Shown piece by piece: positions 25,151 through 34,160 of a stretch of DNA of 64,000 bases (position 1 is the stretch's first letter; each line of letters opens with the position of its first letter). The notes below the pieces were generated by a model. It was not told the DNA's origin and did not search any database. It saw only the letters and a program-made list of their open reading frames with translations. Location of the stretch: contig NZ_JAHRDV010000002.1 of the NCBI RefSeq assembly GCF_019083805.1, forward strand, positions 310,001-374,000. Direction: 5' to 3'. Position numbers and translations under genes: made by a program. Source of the DNA: Acetobacter estunensis (lineage in GTDB: Bacteria > Pseudomonadota > Alphaproteobacteria > Acetobacterales > Acetobacteraceae).

Positions 25151-26239
25151 GTGAGCAGCGCCGAAGACCTCGAATTCAAGATCCTTGCGCATCCCAACCC
25201 GACATCCCCCGAGCGGCGCGCGGAACTCATCGCCAATCCGGCGTTCGGGCGTGTGTCCACAGACCACATGGTCATGATCCGCTACAAGGAAGGTCAAGGC
25301 TGGCACGACGCGCAGGTGATGCCGCGCGGCCCGCTCACGCTCGATCCTTCGGCCGCCGTACTGCACTACGCGCAGGAAATCTTCGAGGGCATGAAAGCGT
25401 TCCGCACGTCCGACGATGGTATTGCCATCTTCCGCCCCGACGCCAACGCCCGACGCTTCCGTTCCTCCGCAGAGCGCATGGCCATGCCACCGCTGCCGGA
25501 AAAGCTGTTCATCCGCGCCGTGGACGAACTGGTAAAAGCCGACCGCGACTGGGTACCCGAAGGCGAGAACGCGAGCCTCTACATCCGGCCCTTCATGTTC
25601 GCCAATGATGCGTTTCTCGGCGTGAAGCCCGCCTCGGAATACCTGTTCCTTGTGATCGCAGCACCTGTCGGCGCCTATTTCAGCTCTGGCGCCGTCACAG
25701 TCTGGGTGTCGGAGACCTACACACGCGCAGCCCCCGGCGGCACGGGCGCTGCCAAGTGTGGCGGCAACTACGCCGCTTCCCTGCTGGCACAGGCCGAAGC
25801 CAAGGAAAACGGCTGCGATCAGGTTGTGTTCCTTGACGCGGTCAATCACCGCTACATCGAAGAAATGGGCGGCATGAACATCTTCTTCGTGTTCGATGAC
25901 GGGTCCATCAGCACCCCCGCCCTGACCGGCACCATTCTGCCCGGTATCACGCGCGATTCCATTCTCACCATCGCCCGCGAAAAAGGCATGACGGTGCGTG
26001 AGGAGCCCTACACCGTTGACCAGTGGCTGGCGGACGCAAAATCCGGTCGTCTGACCGAAACCTTTGCCTGTGGCACGGCAGCCGCCATCTCGCCCATCGG
26101 GGCTGTCCGCACCAAGACCGGTGAAGTCAAAATCCCGCAAGCGCCGGGACCGGTGGCCATGAGCCTGCGTGAGACGTTGATCGGTGTGCAGCGCGGGCGC
26201 GTGAAAGACACGCGCGGATGGGAACATCGCGTCGTCTGA
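25151..26239 (+). CDS. ilvE: Branched-chain amino acid aminotransferase (type II)
   Basis: This PLP-dependent fold-type IV enzyme interconverts Leu, Ile and Val with their 2-oxo acids. The PLP lysine is K202 in GAAKCGGNYAAS. The TGTILPGITRDSIL motif marks the larger type II enzyme, also found in eukaryotes and actinobacteria. The start is a GTG at 25151, preceded at 8 bases by AGGAGAC; an upstream ATG at 25043 would add 36 low-complexity residues without support. The protein is 362 residues long. Several bases upstream show no leader-peptide attenuator. Confidence 0.93.
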   Translation: MSSAEDLEFKILAHPNPTSPERRAELIANPAFGRVSTDHMVMIRYKEGQGWHDAQVMPRGPLTLDPSAAVLHYAQEIFEGMKAFRTSDDGIAIFRPDANARRFRSSAERMAMPPLPEKLFIRAVDELVKADRDWVPEGENASLYIRPFMFANDAFLGVKPASEYLFLVIAAPVGAYFSSGAVTVWVSETYTRAAPGGTGAAKCGGNYAASLLAQAEAKENGCDQVVFLDAVNHRYIEEMGGMNIFFVFDDGSISTPALTGTILPGITRDSILTIAREKGMTVREEPYTVDQWLADAKSGRLTETFACGTAAAISPIGAVRTKTGEVKIPQAPGPVAMSLRETLIGVQRGRVKDTRGWEHRVV

Positions 26240-26338
26240 GACATGCTCTCGTAAAGGAGCTGTTATTGGCCTTGGGGATCGGACCGGCCTAGCCTGCGTT
26301 GAACACGATATCGCAGGCAACCGGACAGGTCCGACCCC

Positions 26339-27352
26339 ATGAGCATCACCCTGCCAGACACAATGACGGCCGTCCTCGTGGACGAGCCCGGCTCTCCCGA
26401 AGTCATGAAACTCGGTGAAGTCTCTCTACCAGTCCCGGCCGCAGGAGAAGTGCTGGTCCGGGTTCAGGCCAGCGGCGTCAACCGGCCCGACATCATGCAA
26501 CGCAAGGGGCTTTATCCGCCTCCACCGGGTGCCAGTCCGTTGCTCGGGCTCGAGATCGCGGGCGAAGTCGTCGCACACGGTCCGGCTCTAGATGGCGTGA
26601 CGCTGCCACCCCTTGGCACCAAGGTCTGCGCGCTGGCCAATGGTGGCGGTTATGCCGATTACTGCGCGGTTCCTGCCGTGCAGTGCCTTCCGTGGCCCAA
26701 AGGTTACGACGCCGTGCGGGCGGCCGCCCTGCCGGAAACCTTCTTCACCGTCTGGTCCAACCTGTTCACGACCGCGCATCTGCAAAAGGGCGAGACCGTC
26801 CTCATTCACGGTGGTGCGGGGGGCATCGGCACGACAGCCATCCAGATTGCCCGTGCCATGGGCGCAGTCCCGCTGGCGACCGCCGGCGATGCCGAGAAAT
26901 GCGCCCTGTGCGAAAAGCTGGGGGCCGTTGCCATCAACTACCGCACGGACGATTTCGTGGAAAAGGTACGCGAGCACACGGATGGCAAGGGTGTGAATGT
27001 CATCCTCGACATCATGGGCGGCCCCTATTTCGAGCGAAATCTCAAGGCGCTGGCCGTGGACGGACGGCTCGTCATCATTGCGCTGCAAGGCGGTGCGAAA
27101 GCCACCGAAGTCGGACTGGCACGCATCATGACGCGCCGTCTGCACATCACGGGCACCACGCTTCGGCCACGCAACACAGCCTACAAGGCGAACGTCGCAC
27201 GGGAATTGCACGAATATGTCTGGCCGCTCCTCGATGACGGTCATCTTGCGCCGGTCATTCACGCCACCTTCCCGCTGGAAGAGGTAGTGGAAGCTCACAG
27301 GATGATGGAAGACGGGAGCCACAGCGGAAAAATCATTCTCGTCCATTCCTGA
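26339..27352 (+). CDS. NAD(P)H-quinone oxidoreductase, zinc-independent MDR (TP53I3/PIG3-like)
   Basis: The 337-residue protein belongs to the medium-chain dehydrogenase superfamily. It has the N-terminal GroES-like domain with GVNRPDIMQRKGLYPPPPGA, a strong PIG3-type signature, and a Rossmann domain with HGGAGGIGTTAIQ. Zinc ligands of alcohol dehydrogenases are absent. It reduces quinones with NADPH in the cytoplasm, probably a detoxification step. The gene begins 99 bp after ilvE and is followed by an alpha/beta hydrolase 27 bp on. Confidence 0.9.
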   Translation: MSITLPDTMTAVLVDEPGSPEVMKLGEVSLPVPAAGEVLVRVQASGVNRPDIMQRKGLYPPPPGASPLLGLEIAGEVVAHGPALDGVTLPPLGTKVCALANGGGYADYCAVPAVQCLPWPKGYDAVRAAALPETFFTVWSNLFTTAHLQKGETVLIHGGAGGIGTTAIQIARAMGAVPLATAGDAEKCALCEKLGAVAINYRTDDFVEKVREHTDGKGVNVILDIMGGPYFERNLKALAVDGRLVIIALQGGAKATEVGLARIMTRRLHITGTTLRPRNTAYKANVARELHEYVWPLLDDGHLAPVIHATFPLEEVVEAHRMMEDGSHSGKIILVHS

Positions 27353-27379
27353 TCGAAGAAAACGGAACTCTTCCAGACC

Positions 27380-28171
27380 ATGCTTCTCAATGTCATAAAC
27401 CGTGGACCGGATGCACCGGACACGGACGCGTCTTCCCTTCCTCCCGTCGTGTTCCTGCACGGTCTGTTTGGGCGGGCACGTAATTTCGGCTTCTTCCAGC
27501 GTCGGCTCGCGCAGTCGCGCCGCACACTGGCGATGGATCTGCGAAATCATGGCGACAGCCCACACGGGCCGATGAGCTACCCCATAATGGCCGAGGACGT
27601 CTTTGAGACGCTGACCCATCTCAATGTGGAAAACGCCATCGTTGTCGGCCACTCGATGGGTGGCAAGACCGCCATGATGCTGGCGCTGCATCATCCCGAC
27701 CGGGTGGCGAAACTGCTGGTGGCCGACATCGCACCCGGCGAGGGGGGCTTTTCGCAAGGATACGATCTGGCGGCGCGTCTGGCCGCCCTGCCCTTTCCCG
27801 AGCATCTGACACGTGCCAGCGCGGATGCCCTTCTGGCAGAAGTAATTTCAGAGCCCGAAGTGCGCAATCTGATGATGCAGAACATCGAACTCGGCGATCA
27901 CCCGCACTGGACCATCGGCATTCACGAGATTGCCGCCGCCATGCCGGACATCGTGGGCTGGCCATCCACCCCTGCCGGCATGACCTATGACGGCCCCACG
28001 CTGTTCGTGGCGGGGGAACGCTCGCACTATATCCAGCCCGAAAACTATCCCGAGATGAAGCGGCTTTTCCCCCATTACCGACTGACGACCATCAAGAACG
28101 CAGGGCACTGGGTTCACGCCGAGCAGCCGGCGCAGTTTCAGGCCGTGCTGTCCGGATTCATTGAGTCGTAA
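27380..28171 (+). CDS. Alpha/beta hydrolase (YbfF/ABHD11-like esterase)
   Basis: The nucleophile elbow is GHSMGGK with Ser92. The oxyanion block is VVFLHGLFGRARNF, and AMDLRNHGDSPHG precedes it; this layout is typical of YbfF/ABHD11-type esterases. A C-terminal NAGHWVHAEQP supplies the catalytic histidine. It has 263 residues. It may act on short acyl esters or acyl-thioester-like compounds; the substrate is unknown. It shares an operon with the quinone oxidoreductase and ends just before a strong hairpin terminator. Confidence 0.88.
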   Translation: MLLNVINRGPDAPDTDASSLPPVVFLHGLFGRARNFGFFQRRLAQSRRTLAMDLRNHGDSPHGPMSYPIMAEDVFETLTHLNVENAIVVGHSMGGKTAMMLALHHPDRVAKLLVADIAPGEGGFSQGYDLAARLAALPFPEHLTRASADALLAEVISEPEVRNLMMQNIELGDHPHWTIGIHEIAAAMPDIVGWPSTPAGMTYDGPTLFVAGERSHYIQPENYPEMKRLFPHYRLTTIKNAGHWVHAEQPAQFQAVLSGFIES

Positions 28172-28178
28172 GGACAAG

Positions 28179-28214
28179 ATGGAGCGGAAAGACCCAGCTT
28201 CCCGCTCCATTTTT
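28179..28214. terminator. Rho-independent terminator between convergent genes
   Basis: ATGGAGCGG (28179-28187) pairs perfectly with CCGCTCCAT (28202-28210) across a 14-base loop, followed by TTTTT on the plus strand. It ends the quinone oxidoreductase/hydrolase transcript, and the complementary strand lies at the end of the SDR gene, so it may act in both directions. Confidence 0.8.
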
Positions 28215-28978
28215 CACTGTGCGGTATAGCCACCGTCAATGACCAGTTCGCTACCGGTCATGAATTTCGACTCATCGGATGCCAAATAGAGAATGCCATA
28301 GGCAATGTCGTCCGGCTCGCCCAGATGTCCAATTGGGTGCAGATCCACCAGTTTCTGACGAGCAGCGACATCTTCCGCTGTCAGTCCCTGAACCATCGGT
28401 GTCCAGATATAGCCCGGATGCACCGAGTTCACGCGAATACCGTAGCCGGATTTTGCGCAATGCAGCGCCGCTGATTTTGTGAAGATACGCACGCCGCCCT
28501 TGCTGGCGTTATACGCCGCAAGCGTCGGATCACCGATCAGACCTTCAATGGACGAAAGATTGACGATCGACCCTTTCGTGCCGTTTTTCTTCATGCCCTC
28601 AATGGCATGCTTCGTGCCGAGAAAGACGCCGTCCAGATTGATGGATTGCACGAGATGCCAATCCTCAAGTGTAGCACTTTCCACCGTGCCCGGATGAGCG
28701 ATACCCGCATTGTTCACCGCAATATCGAGCTTACCGAACGCTTTGAGTGTCGCGTCGATAGCCGCTATCCAAGCCGCCTCCTTGCGCACATCCAGAGGCA
28801 CGAACAAGGCTTTTCCACCCGCTGCCTCGATTTCCGCAACCGTCTTGCGGCCCTCTTCCTCGTTCACGTCCCCAATGACGACGGACGCGCCTTCCTTCGC
28901 CAGAAGCACGGCCGTTGCCTTGCCGATGCCTCCTGCCGAGCCGCTTATGATCGCAACCTTGCCTGCTACTCGTGCCAT
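28214..28978 (-). CDS. Short-chain dehydrogenase similar to R-specific alcohol (cyclopentanol) dehydrogenases
   Basis: Classical SDR of 254 residues with GSAGGIG (residues 13-19), N89-N90-AG, catalytic Ser142, Tyr156 and Lys160 (YNASK). The stretch SVHPGYIWTPMV and the C-terminal GGYTAQ strongly resemble the Lactobacillus R-alcohol dehydrogenase, where the terminal Gln binds Mg2+. Asp37 at the end of the second strand (VVIGDVNE) is typical of NAD-preferring enzymes, unlike the NADPH-using Lactobacillus enzyme. The enzyme probably oxidises or reduces secondary alcohols and ketones. It stands alone on the minus strand; its start is preceded by GGAGAACGACC. Confidence 0.88.
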   Translation of the reverse strand: MARVAGKVAIISGSAGGIGKATAVLLAKEGASVVIGDVNEEEGRKTVAEIEAAGGKALFVPLDVRKEAAWIAAIDATLKAFGKLDIAVNNAGIAHPGTVESATLEDWHLVQSINLDGVFLGTKHAIEGMKKNGTKGSIVNLSSIEGLIGDPTLAAYNASKGGVRIFTKSAALHCAKSGYGIRVNSVHPGYIWTPMVQGLTAEDVAARQKLVDLHPIGHLGEPDDIAYGILYLASDESKFMTGSELVIDGGYTAQ

Positions 28979-29117
28979 GGTCGTTCTCCTGATCCTGATA
29001 CCCGCGCAGCAAACGCGCGCGCCGCACAGGCTTCCATGATATCGGTCAAGCGAACGACATCCTTTTTATGAAATTATTCTTTTTCTTCGGTCATGTTTTC
29101 TCAATCTCCGGTGCAGG

Positions 29118-30071
29118 TTACGGCTGCCGCACCCCCGTATTGATCACCGGCGCCACCTCCCGGTCACCTACAAGCACAACAAGAAGATTGGACACCATCG
29201 CTGCCTTGCGGTCAGCGTCCAGCACACTCCCCAGCCGTCCTTCAAGCTCCGTCAACGCCTGCTCCACGATATCCACCGCGCCCGATGTAATGGTCCGCCG
29301 CGCGGCGATCACGGCACTGGCCGCCTGCTTGCGCAGCATCGCTCCCGCGATTTCAGGAGAATAGGCCAGATGCGACAGACGGGCGTCCGCCACGATCAGA
29401 CCCGCCAGTCCCATCCGATCCCGCAGATCCGCCAGCAGCGCTGCTGTCAGACGATCACCACCATCGCGCAAGGAAAGCATGTCCTGTGCAATCCGAGTGT
29501 CAACGCCCTGCCTGACGGACAGAGCCTGACGATACTCCTCTTCATCGTAAGGATGACTGTTCGCCAGACTGCGCAGCGCCGTCTCGCCCTGAGCCGAGAC
29601 ATAAACAGGATAACTTTCCACATCGAACACGGCGCGCGAGGCTTCCGCCACATGCCATGTCAGCACCATGCCGATCTCGACCGGATTGCCCGCCGCATCG
29701 TTGACTTTCAGCGGCCCGATTTCCTGCGACACAAGACGCCGTGAAACGCGCCTGCGCACTGAAAAAGGATTGACCAGCCAGAAACCGTCCCGTGTGAGCG
29801 TGCCTGAATAACGGCCAAAGAACGTAAGAACCGCCGATTCATTGGGCTGAAGCGTGAGAAAGCCGCGCAGCAGAAAAAAAGCGCCCAGACCGCATACGCC
29901 CCCTGTCACCAGAAAAAGGGTCTGCTGCGGCGCATCGCCCAATCGGCTGGAAGCGCCAATGCTCCCAACGGCCAGGAAGGCAAGCAGCAACACCAATGGG
30001 ATACCGAAAAAACCCGACACTGCGTGCGCTGGCTTTTCCGCCGTTCCCATTCTGGGAGTCTCTTTTTCCAT
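29118..30071 (-). CDS. SPFH/band 7 domain membrane protein
   Basis: The protein has 317 residues. Two hydrophobic segments near the N-terminus (FGIPLVLLLAFLAVGSIG and TLFLVTGGVCGLGAFFLL) are followed by the SPFH domain, with LTFFGRYSGTL and RDGFWLVNPF near its start. The C-terminal half is rich in Ala and helical, as in prohibitins and stomatins. These proteins form ring-like membrane microdomain scaffolds. It is not in the hflKC arrangement and no NfeD partner is adjacent. The ATG at 30071 has AAGGAAAG before it; the frame is open 24 codons further up. It is divergent from the Bcr-type exporter with a short 71 bp spacer. Confidence 0.86.
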   Translation of the reverse strand: MEKETPRMGTAEKPAHAVSGFFGIPLVLLLAFLAVGSIGASSRLGDAPQQTLFLVTGGVCGLGAFFLLRGFLTLQPNESAVLTFFGRYSGTLTRDGFWLVNPFSVRRRVSRRLVSQEIGPLKVNDAAGNPVEIGMVLTWHVAEASRAVFDVESYPVYVSAQGETALRSLANSHPYDEEEYRQALSVRQGVDTRIAQDMLSLRDGGDRLTAALLADLRDRMGLAGLIVADARLSHLAYSPEIAGAMLRKQAASAVIAARRTITSGAVDIVEQALTELEGRLGSVLDADRKAAMVSNLLVVLVGDREVAPVINTGVRQP

Positions 30072-30142
30072 TGTTCTTTCCTTTTCCAGCGCACCGCTCA
30101 TGAAACAGTCGGGCGACACAGCAAGTTGCCTACCGCGGAACA

Positions 30143-31393
30143 ATGCCCGATCCTGTAACCCATGATTTTCTTTCCACTACCGGCGCATCGGGCTCGCGCC
30201 GCATGAAAACGCCACCTCTGTGGTTGCTCGCTCTCATCACGCTGAGCGGCACTCTGGCCATGCATATCTTTGTGCCCGCACTCCCTGCCGCGGCACAGGA
30301 AATGGACACATCTCCCGCGACGATGCAGGCGGCAATCAGTCTCTACATCGCGGGGCTTGCCGTCGGGCAACTGATTTACGGCCCCTTTTCCGACCGCTTC
30401 GGGCGCAAGCCTGTGCTGACAGTTGGCCTGAGCCTCTACACGCTGGCAGGTTTTCTGGCCGCCTTCGCGCCCACCGTGCCGCTTCTTCTGACCGCCCGCC
30501 TGCTACAGGCATTGGGGGGATGTGCCGGGCTTGTGCTGGCCCGCGCCATTGTGCGCGACACGTCCACCACCAACGAAGTCGCGCGCAAGCTGGCCCTGAT
30601 GAATCTGATGGTGGTCATCGGCCCCGGTCTCGCCCCGCTCGTGGGCACCTTCATGACCCACGTCTTCGGCTGGCGCTCCGTCCTGCTGGCCATGGCGCTG
30701 ATGGGGGCGTTCAATCTTTTTCTCACCCGCACGCACCTGCCCGAAACGGATGGTCCGGGCCGCCGAGGCTCAGGTGCGTCGGTCCTGCGTGATTACATCG
30801 CCCTGCTGCGTTCGCCCGCATTTTTTCTCTGCGCGTTGGGCGGTGGCTGCGCCACGACGTCCATGTATGCGTTCGTGGCCGCCGCTCCGTTCATCTTCGC
30901 CAATGAACTGCATCAACCGCCCTCCGTTACGGGCTGGGCACTGGTGGCGCTTCTTGCCGGTATATGGCTGGGCAACATGCTCCTGAGCCGCATTGCCGCG
31001 CGGGTGGAGGGCACCACGATCATGGTCCGCGCCAATCTCCTCAGTCTTCTTGGAGCCTCAGGGTTCCTCGCACTGGCGGTGAGCGGCCATCTCTCCGCAT
31101 TGCCCATTATGTTCTGCATGATGATCTTTACCATCGGCGCGGGCCTGACCTCTCCTGCCGCCATGACGGAAGCCATCAGCATCAATCCCCATGTCGCGGG
31201 CTCGGCTTCCGGATTGTATGGCAGCGCCCAGATGGGGATCGGCGCACTGTGCACGACACTGGCCGCTGGACCGGGTCACTCAACAGCATTGGGCGTAGCC
31301 ATTGTTCTGGTGACAGCCACCCTCATCTCGCAGTTTGCGCTGCGGCGCGCGGCTGTCCTGTGCAGGCGTCGGAGAGGGGCAATCCCGGCCTGA
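30143..31393 (+). CDS. MFS drug efflux transporter (Bcr/CflA family)
   Basis: The 416-residue membrane protein has 12 hydrophobic segments and MFS motif A in GPFSDRFGRKPVL between helices 2 and 3. FVPALPA and ALGGCAGLVLARAIVRD match the Bcr/CflA 12-TM drug:proton antiporter group (bicyclomycin, sulfonamide or chloramphenicol export). The ATG at 30143 has a weak site; an alternative at 30203 (MKTPPLW) lies just before helix 1. It precedes alaC by about 104 bp, possibly as separate transcription units. Confidence 0.9.
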   Translation: MPDPVTHDFLSTTGASGSRRMKTPPLWLLALITLSGTLAMHIFVPALPAAAQEMDTSPATMQAAISLYIAGLAVGQLIYGPFSDRFGRKPVLTVGLSLYTLAGFLAAFAPTVPLLLTARLLQALGGCAGLVLARAIVRDTSTTNEVARKLALMNLMVVIGPGLAPLVGTFMTHVFGWRSVLLAMALMGAFNLFLTRTHLPETDGPGRRGSGASVLRDYIALLRSPAFFLCALGGGCATTSMYAFVAAAPFIFANELHQPPSVTGWALVALLAGIWLGNMLLSRIAARVEGTTIMVRANLLSLLGASGFLALAVSGHLSALPIMFCMMIFTIGAGLTSPAAMTEAISINPHVAGSASGLYGSAQMGIGALCTTLAAGPGHSTALGVAIVLVTATLISQFALRRAAVLCRRRRGAIPA

Positions 31394-31497
31394 GCATCGG
31401 CTCGCGCGACCTTGCCACTCCTGCCCCCGCTTCCTATACGTTTGAACCCCGCCATTCCGGCAAGAAGCTCCACAAGAGCCAGCAGGACAGTCCGGCC

Positions 31498-32739
31498 ATG
31501 ACCGAAGAGTTCCATCGCATCCGTCGCCTCCCGCCCTATGTCTTCGCGGAGGTCAACAAGGCCAAGGCAGCGGCCCGAGCCCGGGGCGAGGACATCATCG
31601 ATCTCGGCATGGGCAACCCGGACACGCCCACACCGCCGCACATCGTGAAAAAGCTGGTGGAAACCGTGGCCGATCCACGCAGCCATCGCTATTCCGTCAG
31701 CCGTGGCATTCCCGGTCTGCGCCGTGCGCTGGCGGGTTATTACGAGCGCCGTTTCGACGTGAAGCTCGATCCCGAGACGGAAGTGATCGCCACTCTTGGC
31801 TCCAAGGAAGGCCTCGCCAATCTGGCCTCTGCCATCACCAGCCCCGGCGACACCATTCTTGTCCCGAACCCGTCCTATCCCATTCATCAGTTCGGCTTCA
31901 TTATCGCGGGCGCGTCCGTGCGCTCCATCCCGGCCTATCCGGATGACGAGATGCTGCGCGCGCTGGAACGCGCCGTGCGCCACTCCGTGCCCAAACCCAC
32001 GGCGCTGATCGTCAATTTCCCTTCCAACCCCACGGCCTATCTGGCGGACCTCGATTTCTACAAGGAACTGGTCGCCTTCTGCCGTCGGGAAGAGATTTTT
32101 ATCCTTTCCGATCTTGCCTACGCCGAGATCTATTTTGGCGATCTGGTGCCCCCCTCCATTCTCGCTGTCGAGGGTGCGAAGGATATCGCCGTCGAGTTCA
32201 CCTCGCTCTCCAAGACCTATTCCATGGCGGGCTGGCGCATGGGTTTCGCCGCTGGCAATCCGCGCCTGATTTCCGCTCTTACGCGCATCAAGTCCTATCT
32301 GGACTATGGCGCATTCACGCCGATTCAGGTTGCCGCCGTCGCAGCGCTGAGTGGCCCGCAGGACTGCGTGGCCGAAATCCGCGCCATGTACAAGGACCGC
32401 CGCGACGTGCTGCTGCGTGGTCTGCACGCCGCAGGCTGGGATGTGCCCACGCCTGAAGGTTCCATGTTCGCCTGGGCGCCCATTCCGGAAAAGTTCCGTG
32501 ACATGGGCAGCGTCGCCTTTTCCAAGCTCCTGCTTCAGGAAGCAGGCGTCGCCGTAGCACCGGGTCTTGGGTTCGGCGAACACGGTGAAGGTTTTGTGCG
32601 CATCGGTCTGGTTGAGAACACCCAGCGCCTGCGTCAGGCGACACGCGCCATCAAAGGCTTCCTGTCCGCTCACGGCGTCACAGCCCCTACCCCTGCGACA
32701 GCAGGCAAACCGTCAGTTCTGGAGGATACCGCGTCGTGA
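31498..32739 (+). CDS. alaC: Alanine/2-oxoglutarate-type class I aminotransferase (AlaC-like)
   Basis: This fold-type I PLP enzyme of 413 residues matches E. coli AlaC along its length: RRLPPYVF, the GMGNPD segment near residue 38, PNPSYPIH, and the PLP lysine K239 in SLSKTYSMAGWR. AlaC makes alanine from pyruvate with glutamate. Annotation as LL-diaminopimelate aminotransferase is common for such genes, but the resemblance to AlaC is stronger. The ATG at 31498 follows AGGAC; the frame is open far upstream into the exporter gene by chance. The stop overlaps the hom start by 4 bp, so they are coupled. Confidence 0.88.
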   Translation: MTEEFHRIRRLPPYVFAEVNKAKAAARARGEDIIDLGMGNPDTPTPPHIVKKLVETVADPRSHRYSVSRGIPGLRRALAGYYERRFDVKLDPETEVIATLGSKEGLANLASAITSPGDTILVPNPSYPIHQFGFIIAGASVRSIPAYPDDEMLRALERAVRHSVPKPTALIVNFPSNPTAYLADLDFYKELVAFCRREEIFILSDLAYAEIYFGDLVPPSILAVEGAKDIAVEFTSLSKTYSMAGWRMGFAAGNPRLISALTRIKSYLDYGAFTPIQVAAVAALSGPQDCVAEIRAMYKDRRDVLLRGLHAAGWDVPTPEGSMFAWAPIPEKFRDMGSVAFSKLLLQEAGVAVAPGLGFGEHGEGFVRIGLVENTQRLRQATRAIKGFLSAHGVTAPTPATAGKPSVLEDTAS

Positions 32740-34058
32740 CTTCGTCCAAGGAAGAAGCCGCATCCAAACATCCGTTGCGCCTCGGTGTCGCGGGGCTCGG
32801 CACCGTTGGAGCCGGGCTTGCCATCCTTCTGCGTGACAACGCGGACCTGATTACGGCACGGGCCGGACGTCCGATCCAGATCACAGCCGTTGCCGCGCGT
32901 GACCGCACGCGCGATCGCGGCATCGACCTGAGCGCCCTGAGCTGGCACGCCGACGCCATCGACCTCGCCAGCGATCCGGATGTCGATGTCGTGGTGGAAC
33001 TGATCGGTGGCGCGGAAGGCAAGGCCCGCGAACTGGTCGAAGCCGCGCTGACCGCCGGCAAGCCCGTGGTCACGGCTAACAAGGCTCTCCTCGCGCTGCA
33101 TGGCGAACGCCTCAGCCGCCTGAGCGCCGCCCACAACGCGCCGCTGCTCTTCGAAGCCGCCGTAGCCGGGGGCATCCCTGCCATCAAGACCGTGCGTGAG
33201 GGGCTAGCGGCGGACCGCATTCTCTCCATCGGCGGCATCCTCAACGGCACCTGCAACTACATCCTCACCGCCATGCGTGAGACGGGTCGCGATTTCGCGG
33301 ACGTGCTCAAGGAAGCGCAGGATCTGGGCTATGCCGAAGCCAACCCGACCACCGATGTGGATGGCTTTGACGCGGCCCATAAATTGGCGATCCTCGCTGC
33401 GCTGGCGTTCGGCAAACCCGTCGAATTCGACAGCGTGCATGTCGAGGGCATCCGCAGCATTGGCGCTCTCGATCTCGGCTTTGCCCGCACGCTGGGCTAC
33501 CGGATCAAACTGCTTGGCCTTGCCCGTCAGTCCGAGCGTGGCATCGATGCCCGCGTGGCTCCCTGCCTCGTCCCGGAGACGGCGCCGATCGCGCAGGTGG
33601 ATGGTGTGTTCAATGCCGTCATCGCGGAAGGCGCGTTCGTTGGACGCCTGATGATCGAGGGACGTGGTGCAGGTGCAGGGCCGACCGCCACGGCGGTTGC
33701 CGCCGACATCATCGACATCGCGCGCGGCAAGACCATTCCGGTCTGGGGCACCTACGAGACGGACGTAACCGCTGTTCGCAGCCGTCCCGCCGATGAATGG
33801 CACGGTGCGTTCTATCTGCGCCTGAGCGTGACAGACCGCGCGGGCGTGATTGCCGACATCACCGCCATCCTGCGCGATTGCGGCGTGTCGCTGAGCCGCA
33901 TGATCCAGCATCCGTCCGCTCGCAGTGGAGATGATGTGCCGCTCGTGCTGGTTACGCATCCGACGGAAGAACGGGCCATGCAGGCCGCCCGTCAGCGCAT
34001 CGCGGCACTCGATGTCGTCTCGGCCGAACCGGTGCTGATCCGTATCGAGACGTTCTGA
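32736..34058 (+). CDS. hom: Homoserine dehydrogenase
   Basis: Homoserine dehydrogenase reduces aspartate semialdehyde to homoserine, on the way to threonine and methionine. It has the NAD(P) fold (GVAGLGTVGAGLA), a catalytic domain with VTANKALLA and GGILNGTCNYIL, and a C-terminal ACT domain (YLRLSVTDRAGVIADIT), which senses threonine. The start is a GTG at 32736 with GGAGG upstream inside alaC. It has 440 residues, normal for the ACT-containing class. The alaC-hom-glpX-recJ order is conserved in alphaproteobacteria. A hairpin follows the stop. Confidence 0.95.
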   Translation: MTSSKEEAASKHPLRLGVAGLGTVGAGLAILLRDNADLITARAGRPIQITAVAARDRTRDRGIDLSALSWHADAIDLASDPDVDVVVELIGGAEGKARELVEAALTAGKPVVTANKALLALHGERLSRLSAAHNAPLLFEAAVAGGIPAIKTVREGLAADRILSIGGILNGTCNYILTAMRETGRDFADVLKEAQDLGYAEANPTTDVDGFDAAHKLAILAALAFGKPVEFDSVHVEGIRSIGALDLGFARTLGYRIKLLGLARQSERGIDARVAPCLVPETAPIAQVDGVFNAVIAEGAFVGRLMIEGRGAGAGPTATAVAADIIDIARGKTIPVWGTYETDVTAVRSRPADEWHGAFYLRLSVTDRAGVIADITAILRDCGVSLSRMIQHPSARSGDDVPLVLVTHPTEERAMQAARQRIAALDVVSAEPVLIRIETF

Positions 34059-34067
34059 TCTGCGTGC

Positions 34068-34096
34068 CCGCCCTCTCGACCTGATCGAAAGGGCGG
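34068..34096 (+). terminator. Hairpin between hom and glpX, possible terminator
   Basis: CCGCCCTCTCGA (34068-34079) pairs with TCGAAAGGGCGG (34085-34096) with one mismatch and a 5-base loop. A weak T-rich tail (GTTAACTTTT) follows a few bases on, so it is a partial terminator or an RNA-stabilising stem between the two genes. Confidence 0.5.
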
Positions 34097-34160
34097 TGCA
34101 TCGTTAACTTTTCGCGGCCCGCAGGAAGCGCGCCGCGTCACCCTGCCGGAGACGTTGCTC

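Noticed and set aside
25082-26320. 412-codon minus-strand frame opposite ilvE
   Set aside because: It is antisense to an enzyme with intact motifs and has no ribosome-binding site or domain.
26588-27805. 405-codon minus-strand frame opposite the quinone oxidoreductase
   Set aside because: It is a shadow frame covering the ends of two real genes.
31276-32673. 465-codon minus-strand frame opposite alaC
   Set aside because: It is a shadow frame of alaC; composition is His-, Gly- and Arg-rich without domain.
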